64,000 bases of DNA from Paenibacillus ferrarius. GTDB lineage: Bacteria > Bacillota > Bacilli > Paenibacillales > NBRC-103111. Below the pieces are notes generated by a model. It made no database searches. It was not told the DNA's origin and saw nothing but the letters and a program-made list of their open reading frames with translations. The position numbers and the translations under genes are program-made. Shown here in pieces: positions 28,778-36,224 of this stretch; the stretch's first letter is position 1, and the number at the start of each line of letters is the position of its first letter. The stretch lies in NCBI RefSeq assembly GCF_002027705.1, contig NZ_MBTG01000072.1, positions 211,799 to 275,798 on the forward strand, in the 5' to 3' direction.

Positions 28778-28994
28778 AAAAAACCTCCTATTTTGGGTAT
28801 GCTGAAGTCGACTTCTAGCCCATAGACAACTTGCAGAAAGAAGCACTAACTATTCAAAACATTGTAGTAGCTAAGCTTATAGTTACTTTACTTTCACAAT
28901 AGAAGTATCATCACTCCTCCACGGGGGTCTGCTGACTGCTGATATGCACTCACCTCCAATTCTCATTTCCTAAGCAATCAGCGTTTACAAATTC
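28778..28994. other. Long leader of the glycosidase-like gene
   Basis: About 215 bases between the inferred -10 box (28995-29000) and the start codon. No small gene and no clear terminator-like hairpin was found in it. Confidence 0.4.
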
Positions 28995-29067
28995 AATATA
29001 ATCAAGTAATCTAGCGCACGTATACTGCTCATTTTTTATCTAAAACCGTCGATATTCTGTACTTTTT
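28995..29067 (-). promoter_or_regulatory. Regulon promoter A (glycosidase-like gene)
   Basis: Read on the minus strand: AAAAAGTAC, 25-30 variable bases, TGAGCAGTATAC (whole element 29020-29067), then 20 bases to the -10 box TATATT (28995-29000). The same arrangement occurs at 32669-32740 and 35385-35457. There is no good -35 box, which fits an activator-dependent promoter. The element is seen; the activator is inferred to be the AraC-type protein encoded at 32843. Confidence 0.7.
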
Positions 29068-29137
29068 ATTGAAAACCACCAAGCTAAAAACAAGCATTTG
29101 AATAATAGTATAAATGTGGTAATTTTCAACTCTTAAA

Positions 29138-29180
29138 TTAAGAAATGACGAAGGTAATGGTTACCCCCGCCACTTCTTAA
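29138..29180 (-). terminator. Hairpin after the solute-binding protein gene
   Basis: TTAAGAAATGACG (29138-29150) pairs with 29168-29180 with two wobble pairs, plus an inner GGTAATGGTTACC palindrome. It follows the stop at 29184 immediately; the T-run is weak. Confidence 0.6.
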
Positions 29181-29183
29181 AGC

Positions 29184-30737
29184 TTACTTTTTATTTGCTG
29201 CCTTCCACGCATCAATTTGCGTTTGCATCTCAGCCAGCAGCTTATCCATCCCTGCTTTTTTCAGCTTATCATTTAATTTCGGCAACGCAGTATCAGGATC
29301 AAGCGATCCGGTTATCAGACCCGCTTTAAATTCGCTAATAGCGGAGGCGCATTGCGCCAGCTCGCTTTTCACCTTGGAAGGGTCGAAGCTGAAGCCGAGC
29401 ACTTTGGATGAAATTGCGGCCTTGTTCATATCAGGGCCTGCTGGGAACCATTTGGGTTGTAACGGGCTCGTCCGATAAGAGTTAAACATATTGCCGTACT
29501 CCCAACCTGAAGCAACATTATAGCCGCTATTAGGGATGGTTTCGATTAAATCTTCACCTGTTTTTTTGTAATGCTTATTTTCAATTCCATAGTTCATAAG
29601 GTTAAATAGCTTAGCGTCCGAATACATTAAATCATAAAACATCATAGCCCGCTCCGGATTCTTGGATGTACGGGGAATAGCTGTCAAAGTGCCAATAATG
29701 GAACCAGTACTCATATAAGGGGCAGAAAATTGTGCCGTTAGGACATTTTCCGGCTTCCCATTGCCGTAACGATCGGCTTGGTTAGCTGGTACATCGGGAT
29801 TCATAACGGCAGTCCTTGTTATATACTTCCCAGCCTTCTCATCCGCGTCAAGATCCGTAATCGTCGGTGCATCTTTACGGATAATGCCTTTTTGATACCA
29901 CTCATGCATCAGCTTCAGGAAGTTCACATACTCCTTTGTCTCAAAGAGATTGACGATCTTCGTATCGTTGTCATTGATAAGAAGCACGCCTGGATTCGTG
30001 TCAGCGAAGTACTCAATGCCAAGAGCAGACCCAACATAACTAAGTTGATCATCGTTGCCTTTGACCCGGAATGCGTATTTATCCTTCTCACCGGCAGCAA
30101 CTTTTTCTAAAAAGGGAGTCAAATCTTCTAACTTCTTGGCTTTCGACGGGTCGAAACCGTATTTATCCGCATACGTTTTATTGATAAGCATACCTGGTGT
30201 TCTTGCAAGAACTTGTGTATTAATAATGCCATACAGCTTACCGTTAATCTTGGGAGCTTCCCAGGCTTTTTCAGGCACTTGCTTCAAAATGTTCGCACCA
30301 TATTTCTTGAGCAGATCTGTAACATCCAGATAAGCGCCTTTATTCACGGCTGAAACATAATCATTCGTCCAATTCGAGGTGAACATTAAATCTACATTTT
30401 CACCGGATGCAAGCACGGCCTGCATTTTTTGATCGTAATTCCCCCAATCTACGAATTCGATATTAATCTCGGCATTAATTTTTTCTTTCGTGATTTTGCT
30501 CATCTCGGCGAATACCGCTTTAGCATCCGGGAAAGCACCTTGGGGCAAGTACCATTTGAGTGTTACTGGATCAAGTTTCTTTGCTTCGGGGCTCGAAGCC
30601 GTAGTTTCTTTTGCCGCTGCAGTCGGTGAAGCTGTTGAAGGCGTTTCCCCCGTTTTGCTGCACCCTGCAAGCATCATGGAGCTCAACAGGATCGTGGTTA
30701 ATACAACCGGTATCGATTTCATTTTTCTAGTTCTCAT
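29184..30737 (-). CDS. ABC transporter solute-binding lipoprotein (LipO/family 1 type)
   Basis: 517 residues. A lipoprotein signal ends in LAGC (Cys26), followed by a Ser/Thr/Ala-rich tether. The mature domain has the pattern of large Paenibacillus-type sugar-binding proteins: LKWYLPQGAFPDAKAV, NAEINIEFVDWGNYDQKM, LMFTSNWTNDY, KINGKLYGI, and a C-terminal AAWKAANKK helix. It would deliver an oligosaccharide to the two permeases encoded upstream (31698 and 30791). The start is supported by AGGGAGG eight bases before the ATG. No ATPase gene is present, as usual for this class, which shares a common MsmX-type ATPase. Confidence 0.9.
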   Translation of the reverse strand: MRTRKMKSIPVVLTTILLSSMMLAGCSKTGETPSTASPTAAAKETTASSPEAKKLDPVTLKWYLPQGAFPDAKAVFAEMSKITKEKINAEINIEFVDWGNYDQKMQAVLASGENVDLMFTSNWTNDYVSAVNKGAYLDVTDLLKKYGANILKQVPEKAWEAPKINGKLYGIINTQVLARTPGMLINKTYADKYGFDPSKAKKLEDLTPFLEKVAAGEKDKYAFRVKGNDDQLSYVGSALGIEYFADTNPGVLLINDNDTKIVNLFETKEYVNFLKLMHEWYQKGIIRKDAPTITDLDADEKAGKYITRTAVMNPDVPANQADRYGNGKPENVLTAQFSAPYMSTGSIIGTLTAIPRTSKNPERAMMFYDLMYSDAKLFNLMNYGIENKHYKKTGEDLIETIPNSGYNVASGWEYGNMFNSYRTSPLQPKWFPAGPDMNKAAISSKVLGFSFDPSKVKSELAQCASAISEFKAGLITGSLDPDTALPKLNDKLKKAGMDKLLAEMQTQIDAWKAANKK

Positions 30738-30790
30738 TTCTAGTGCCTCCCTGATTTTCTATTATTGAACACCCAAATGAGTGTAACAAC

Positions 30791-31678
30791 CTATCCTTTA
30801 ACTGCGCCTAAAGTGAGACCTTTTACGATGTATTTCTGAAAGAATGGAAAAACGAACATCATAGGACCTATTGCAAGCACGGCAATGGCCATGCGAGCGG
30901 ATTCTCCTGGAATTTGATCCAAATTAATATTCAGTCCCGCTTGCATATGACTGGTTAAATGCTCCAGATTCGACATGATGCTTTGCAGCATATATTGTAG
31001 AGGGATGAGATTAGCATCCGAAATATACAGCATGGCCAGCCACCAATCGTTCCAATAACCCAGCGCATAGAATAACCCAACAGTAGCCAGCGCAGGCTTG
31101 GACAACGGCACGATGATTCCGCCGAATATGCGCATCTCGCTTGCTCCGTCGATCTTCGCCGATTCTATGATTTCAAATGGCAGACTCATCAGAAATCCGC
31201 GCATGAGCATGGCGAACCAGGCACTTACCCCGTAGGGCAAGAATAAGGCGAATATCGTGTCCTGCAGATGCAGAATCTTGGTCACAACCATATAAGTGGG
31301 GACAAGCCCCCCATTGAAAATCATTGTAAAAAATACATAAAACGTCGTAATGCGGTGATATCTGTAATCTTTACGTGTCATTACGTAAGCAACAGTAGTT
31401 GTCAAAACGAGGCTTAAAACAGTGCCAAGAACAGTAACGATCATGGTAATGACATACGCATTGATCAACTGCTTCGGCGTTTGCACCAGATAGGTATAGG
31501 CCATGCCAGTGATATGCTTAGGAATGAGGCTATATCCATAGTGTGCGATATCCGAATCAGAGGTTAATGACACTGAAACCACATAAATCAGCGGAATGAC
31601 CGTCACTATTGAAATTAAAATGAAAAACGTGATATTGATACCATGGAACCATTGCTGCGCCCGATTTCGAATCGGCAT
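30791..31678 (-). CDS. Carbohydrate ABC permease (YtcP/AraQ type)
   Basis: 295 residues, six hydrophobic segments starting with FFILISIVTVIPLIYVVSVS. The EAA loop that docks the ATPase reads IIESAKIDGASEMRIFGGII near residue 190. It ends FFQKYIVKGLTLGAVKG, the usual tail of this family. It is the second permease of the cassette, 19 bases after the first permease gene and 53 bases before the binding-protein gene. Confidence 0.92.
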   Translation of the reverse strand: MPIRNRAQQWFHGINITFFILISIVTVIPLIYVVSVSLTSDSDIAHYGYSLIPKHITGMAYTYLVQTPKQLINAYVITMIVTVLGTVLSLVLTTTVAYVMTRKDYRYHRITTFYVFFTMIFNGGLVPTYMVVTKILHLQDTIFALFLPYGVSAWFAMLMRGFLMSLPFEIIESAKIDGASEMRIFGGIIVPLSKPALATVGLFYALGYWNDWWLAMLYISDANLIPLQYMLQSIMSNLEHLTSHMQAGLNINLDQIPGESARMAIAVLAIGPMMFVFPFFQKYIVKGLTLGAVKG

Positions 31679-31697
31679 AACTTTCTCTCCTTTCGGC

Positions 31698-32618
31698 CTA
31701 GAACAATGCGCTCTCGCTGTCTATTTTTTTGACAATCCGATTTGTAATAAGGACAAGCACAAGACCGACAAACGATTGGTAAAGACCTGCGGCTGATGCC
31801 ATCCCAATATCGCCTACGACTCTTAACGAACGATACACGTAGGTGTCAATAACATCGGTAGCCGCATATAAGGCTCCAGCATTGCGGGGAACGAAATAAA
31901 ACAAGCCGAAATCCGAAAAGAATATCTTGCCCACATTCAGCATGAAAAGCAACAGCACCAGAGGCACAATTAGCGGATACGAAATACGCAAGATCTGCTG
32001 ATACCTGGAGGCCCCATCAATAGAAGCTGCTTCATAATAGCTCGGATCAATTGACATCAATCCAGTATAGAAAATGATTGCCGTATAGCCGACATTTTTC
32101 CAGAGATACGTAATCACCAGGATCACAGGCCAATATTTGGGATCTGAGTACCAATCTACTGGCGCGATCTTCAGCCATTCCAGCAGCTTATTGACGGCGC
32201 CATAAGTAGGATTTAGCAGAATATACGTTAAATAGCCCACGACAACCCAGGACAAAAAATAAGGAAAAAAAAGCACAGTTTGAAACACTCTCACTGCTTT
32301 TCTTCCCAGCTCAGCCAGCAGAATTCCGCATACAACCGAAGCCGCCAATCCAATAACAATAAACAAAGCATTCAACAGCAGCGTATTACGCGTTACTCTG
32401 AGCGCATCCTGAGAAGTAAAGAAAAACTTAAAATTATCCAGACCCGCCCAATCGCTCCCCCAGATCCCTTTGGCATAATTAAAGTCCTTGAATGCTAGCA
32501 CAGTTCCGAACATCGGCAAGTAAGAGAAAGCAAAAACAAATAGCAGTGCCGGAAGTGAAATGAGAAACAAACTTTTGTTTTTTCTCAAATAGGTTATCTC
32601 TTTCTTTAATGCACTCAC
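31698..32618 (-). CDS. ABC sugar permease (LplB type)
   Basis: 306 residues, six hydrophobic segments; N-terminus KNKSLFLISLPALLFVFAFS. The EAA loop reads YYEAASIDGASRYQQILRI near residue 200. The family imports complex carbohydrates together with a YtcP-type permease and a large lipoprotein. It is the first gene after promoter B, with a ribosome site AAGGAG just upstream. Confidence 0.92.
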   Translation of the reverse strand: MSALKKEITYLRKNKSLFLISLPALLFVFAFSYLPMFGTVLAFKDFNYAKGIWGSDWAGLDNFKFFFTSQDALRVTRNTLLLNALFIVIGLAASVVCGILLAELGRKAVRVFQTVLFFPYFLSWVVVGYLTYILLNPTYGAVNKLLEWLKIAPVDWYSDPKYWPVILVITYLWKNVGYTAIIFYTGLMSIDPSYYEAASIDGASRYQQILRISYPLIVPLVLLLFMLNVGKIFFSDFGLFYFVPRNAGALYAATDVIDTYVYRSLRVVGDIGMASAAGLYQSFVGLVLVLITNRIVKKIDSESALF

Positions 32619-32668
32619 AGTTCCACTCCTTCGGTGTAAATTAATGTTATGGCTTCATCGATGTCTCA

Positions 32669-32740
32669 AACGTAAAGCATTTGTTAAGGAATCGTATACT
32701 GCTCATTTTATTTCCAACTGTTTCGGCGACCGTACTTTTT
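32669..32740 (-). promoter_or_regulatory. Regulon promoter B (ABC transporter operon)
   Basis: Minus strand: AAAAAGTAC, spacer, TGAGCAGTATAC (32694-32740), then 20 bases to a -10-like TACGTT (32669-32674). Same layout as promoters A and C. It controls permease - permease - binding protein. Confidence 0.7.
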
Positions 32741-32781
32741 CACCTTTCCCTTTCCATGACTGCATTTTTTTATCAGTACAC

Positions 32782-32834
32782 AAAAAAAACCGTTACGCAG
32801 CAAGGTCTGAGCGGCCTATACTAACGTAAACGGT
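32782..32834 (-). terminator. Terminator of the AraC-type regulator gene
   Basis: ACCGTTTACG ... CGTAACGGT on the minus strand followed by eight T. It separates the regulator from promoter B. Confidence 0.8.
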
Positions 32835-32842
32835 CTTGCTCC

Positions 32843-35191
32843 TTACATTCGCTCCTTCGCTCGTTTGGCTATAAACTCACGGGGCGTTGTTCCAAATTTA
32901 GCTTTAAACACTTTATAAAAATAGCTTTCATTTTCAAAACCGACTTTATGAATAATCTCTTGAATCGTTAATTGCGAATTCTCCATCCATTCAACAGCCT
33001 TCTCCAATCGAACGCGGTTGATATAATCAGGAATAGACATATGTTTATAAGTCTTGAAAAGCTTGCCGATCTTGGAGGCGGATACGCCTACGATTAGCGC
33101 GAGCTCTGCAGCCCCCAGATTCATGTCTGCATACCGTTCGCTGATTAATTGTTCGATACGGAACGCTTTGGTCGTTTCATCAGAGACTTGTTGACTTTGC
33201 GCCTCCGTATCACTCGTAACTTCATAAATGACTTCCATTAATTTGATTTGAAATTCGGTAATCGTTTCTATTTCCAGCAATTCTTTGCTCATCAAAATAG
33301 CATTTACTTTGACGGGTTTTTGACGGGATTTATTCAAATCATAAACGAGATACTTAAATTGGTTCACGGTATGCAGCAAGGACAGCATCATATCGCTGTA
33401 TTCCAATTTTTTCACCTCATCCAACAGATCAGCTAGTTTATCAGTTGCCCCTCGATAGTTAGCATTGCGCACTTGCTCGAGCAATTGATTCTCAAGCTCC
33501 AGCACCCGCTCCATCGAGGGAATCTGACCCAATTGTGTAATGTAGTCTTGTGTCAACAACGACATTTTACCGGAGATGAATCGATACATCGATACGTAGA
33601 GTGCCTGTTGATATGCCGTTGTTAAGTAGGTATGGTCAGTGACACTGACACTTAGCGATGCTGTAATTGACATCTGATAACGCTGCAGCAAATAGATCTG
33701 ACACTCCTGAATAAGCAGCAAAATGGACTCCTTCAGCATATCTTCCGGCATATCCGCCTGTAGGATCAAGGCAACATGATCGTTGCGCAAGTCAACTGCT
33801 TCTGCCAGACATACCTTGCTTAAAGATTCCAAAGCGATGTTCATTACCGCGAAAACGAACAGCTCTTTCTCTTCCAGCTTTTGTTCAGTCAGACTCTTAT
33901 AATCATCGAATTTTAGTACGCAGATCATAAAGTTTTGCTCCTGCCGGAACGGCAGCTTGTACTCTTTGCTGAATAATTCAAACTCGTCTTGGGAAACCGA
34001 TAAGCTGTTTAATACCCACTTGCTTAAAAAGCGGTTCTTCCTATGTTGTTGATTGGAAGTCCTCTCTAATTGGAACTGTCCCAGTTGATTTGCGGAATTC
34101 CTATAAACGTCCTGTAAAAAACTAAACTCATCCTTCGAAGGTCCAATTTGCTCGCCGAATGAATGGCTCGATCGGAGCTGGGCAACCAATTGTTCAACAG
34201 GTTTGTAGATCCCTCTGGATACTTGCAAGAGAACTAATAATGTGACAAGCAGAACTATGACAGTTATGACAATAATGCTGGTTCTCAGTTTATTCAAATA
34301 AACGTAGGCTTCATCGTAGGGAACCGTTTTAAACAAAACCCATCCGGTATTATCAACAGCGATGTACGCAGCCAAATACTTAGTGCCGTTCAATTTTACT
34401 GTGAAGTAGTTTCCTGTCTCTCCCGAAGATTCATATTTTTCCTTTAATAAGGCTTCCAGCTTCGCTCCTTCCTCAGACGATTCCTGACTCACTTCAATGA
34501 AATCGCGCTTGTCACTGAGAATGAACATTTGACTAAGCTGCTCCGCTTCAAAATTGTTTATCGTTTTGATATTATCGAACAACCACTCTAATTTGATATT
34601 AATAATGACTGCTCCATCCATTCGGCCCTGCTCATCGGTCAGTTCATACATCACGTAGGTAAGAACCTTCTCCTTCTGAACATGCTGTGCGTCGAGACTC
34701 ACATTCATATCACGGATAATCGGCTTGAGCGGCGGTAAAGATCCCCCATGCAATTGCAAAAGTCTCTCCCACTCTGTGTCATTATGAATAAATTCGCCGA
34801 ACGTGGAATACGTTATATGCTTGTTATTGTTATAAATGTATACCGAGTGGACGAACGAATTGCTCCAAACAACGGAGCTTTTCAGCTTGTTCATCATATT
34901 CATATAATCAAAAGTCTCGTTATCATTCAAATACATTAATGACTTAACATCATTATTGTTGTACGTCGACAAAATTAAATTTCGAACCATACTATTTAAA
35001 TTTTCCATATTGTATTTGGTCTGAGCAAGAAGCTTTTGGCTATTCTTGTATTCGCTCTCAAGAACCTTTTCTTGTACGTTATAGTAAACGACACTAGATA
35101 AAATAGCAGTCACCAGTAAAATTAACGAAGCGAACCATAGGTAGATGCGAGCTAAATATTTTTTGGAACTCAGCTTTATCATCATTTTCAC
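32843..35191 (-). CDS. Membrane-bound sensor-regulator with AraC-type DNA-binding domain
   Basis: 782 residues. Transmembrane segment 1 (14-35), an extracellular cache-like sensor (about 36-300), transmembrane segment 2 (about 306-330), a long cytoplasmic linker, and two helix-turn-helix units at the C-terminus (from about 690): GAAELALIVGVSASKIGKLF and the AraC signature VGFENESYFYKVFKAKFGTT PREF (shown in two parts). Such one-protein sensors directly bind DNA when a carbohydrate is sensed outside. It lies in the same module as the transporter and glycosidase-like gene and has the same promoter element in front, which points to positive autoregulation. The start is a GTG seven bases after GGGGGG. 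Confidence 0.9.
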   Translation of the reverse strand: MKMMIKLSSKKYLARIYLWFASLILLVTAILSSVVYYNVQEKVLESEYKNSQKLLAQTKYNMENLNSMVRNLILSTYNNNDVKSLMYLNDNETFDYMNMMNKLKSSVVWSNSFVHSVYIYNNNKHITYSTFGEFIHNDTEWERLLQLHGGSLPPLKPIIRDMNVSLDAQHVQKEKVLTYVMYELTDEQGRMDGAVIINIKLEWLFDNIKTINNFEAEQLSQMFILSDKRDFIEVSQESSEEGAKLEALLKEKYESSGETGNYFTVKLNGTKYLAAYIAVDNTGWVLFKTVPYDEAYVYLNKLRTSIIVITVIVLLVTLLVLLQVSRGIYKPVEQLVAQLRSSHSFGEQIGPSKDEFSFLQDVYRNSANQLGQFQLERTSNQQHRKNRFLSKWVLNSLSVSQDEFELFSKEYKLPFRQEQNFMICVLKFDDYKSLTEQKLEEKELFVFAVMNIALESLSKVCLAEAVDLRNDHVALILQADMPEDMLKESILLLIQECQIYLLQRYQMSITASLSVSVTDHTYLTTAYQQALYVSMYRFISGKMSLLTQDYITQLGQIPSMERVLELENQLLEQVRNANYRGATDKLADLLDEVKKLEYSDMMLSLLHTVNQFKYLVYDLNKSRQKPVKVNAILMSKELLEIETITEFQIKLMEVIYEVTSDTEAQSQQVSDETTKAFRIEQLISERYADMNLGAAELALIVGVSASKIGKLFKTYKHMSIPDYINRVRLEKAVEWMENSQLTIQEIIHKVGFENESYFYKVFKAKFGTTPREFIAKRAKERM

Positions 35192-35293
35192 TTTGCATCC
35201 CCCCCATAATATCCAAAATGAAATCAGTTAAATTTTAACATCCATAAATTTATAATTAAACATTATTTTTAAGCTTTTACAGATCAAATTAAC

Positions 35294-35324
35294 AAAAAAA
35301 GAGTAGGCCTAAGCACTACTCTTT
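35294..35324 (-). terminator. Terminator-like hairpin inside the regulator leader (candidate attenuator)
   Basis: On the minus strand AAAGAGTAG-TGCTTAGGC-CTACTCTTT followed by a run of T. It lies between promoter C (-10 at 35385-35390) and the regulator start (35191), so it would stop transcripts before the gene unless bypassed, or end a short RNA of about 70 bases. Confidence 0.6.
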
Positions 35325-35384
35325 GTAAATTACCAAAGTAAAATAAGTAGATCCTAACCTCTTGTTGCCCTGATCTGTATCAAA

Positions 35385-35457
35385 AATATACATACTTATC
35401 AAAGTATTGTATACTGTTCATTCTCTGATTCTAGATATCTACGCACTGTACTTTTTT
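35385..35457 (-). promoter_or_regulatory. Regulon promoter C (regulator gene)
   Basis: Minus strand: AAAAAAGTAC, spacer, TGAACAGTATAC (35409-35457), then 19 bases to the -10 box TATATT (35385-35390). Third copy of the shared element. About 190 bases of leader follow before the regulator start; they include the hairpin at 35294-35324. Confidence 0.7.
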
Positions 35458-35463
35458 ACCCGC

Positions 35464-35509
35464 AAAAAAAAGATGACCCCTATACATACTGAATCAGGAG
35501 CCACCTTTT
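35464..35509 (-). terminator. Terminator of the hemerythrin-like gene
   Basis: AAAGGTGGCTCCT pairs (three wobble pairs) with AGGGGTCATCTTT on the minus strand, followed by a T-run. It isolates promoter C from upstream transcription. Confidence 0.65.
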
Positions 35510-35596
35510 AATCGCATAAGCATTGGGTGTCCTATTTCATTGTCAATAAAAACGAATCACAGTTCAAAGCTAACTGAAAGGCCTTCTTGGTATGTA

Positions 35597-36127
35597 CTAA
35601 GACAATTGTTCTACGATTGGATCTATGAGCGGGTAGACCAACTCTTCCTCCAACGTGAAATGTTTGAGCAAGATGAGACAGGCTGTCATTAGTTCAGAAG
35701 CCATTAGATGCAGAAACTCCATATCTATCGGTACTTTCATCGCATTCACACCATCAACGAATGCCTGCACGACTCTTTTGGCCAAGTCATGATCCTGCTC
35801 TAAAACCGTGATGGAACGAGAGAAGGAGAGAGCCATCGCTCCATTCAAGTACGCTTGCAGCTGAGGAAATAATTCCTGCTCCTCCCATTCCGAATGCTGC
35901 TCCAGCTCCTCCACAAGGTAGAGAATCCGATCCTGGAGTTCAATCAGCTTACACATTCCTATGGAGCAATCCACTAAGGAGTATAAGGAAGCTGCCATGG
36001 TACGGATTTCGGTGAGCTGCTCGCGCATCTGCAAATGCTCTTCTTTAAGGCGCTCCACGAGCATTGGAAAGTAGCTGGGATTCAAGGTCGTCTCCCTATT
36101 CGTTCGAATGCTCAAACGGTCGATCAT
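35597..36127 (-). CDS. Hemerythrin HHE domain protein
   Basis: 176 residues forming four helices with the iron-ligand pattern of HHE proteins: His in KEEHLQMREQL, HSEWEEQELFP, EQDHDLAKRV and LLKHFTLEEELVYP. Family members bind a di-iron centre and respond to oxygen or nitric oxide. GAAGGAGG lies six bases before the ATG at 36127; the longer open frame upstream has no ribosome site. It lies 97 bases downstream of a chemotaxis receptor gene in the same direction, so an oxygen or redox link between the two is possible but unproven. Confidence 0.85.
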   Translation of the reverse strand: MIDRLSIRTNRETTLNPSYFPMLVERLKEEHLQMREQLTEIRTMAASLYSLVDCSIGMCKLIELQDRILYLVEELEQHSEWEEQELFPQLQAYLNGAMALSFSRSITVLEQDHDLAKRVVQAFVDGVNAMKVPIDMEFLHLMASELMTACLILLKHFTLEEELVYPLIDPIVEQLS

Positions 36128-36224
36128 TAGACATCCTCCTTCAATTAAACTACCCCACTTCCGCATTATCATTGTATGCAGGAGGGGGCGGTTAACATGC
36201 GAAGGAATTACACGGGATGAGCCT

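Noticed and set aside
28965..28990. cre-like site near AGCGTTTACA upstream of the glycosidase-like gene
   Set aside because: Only half of the consensus is present; the left half does not fit.
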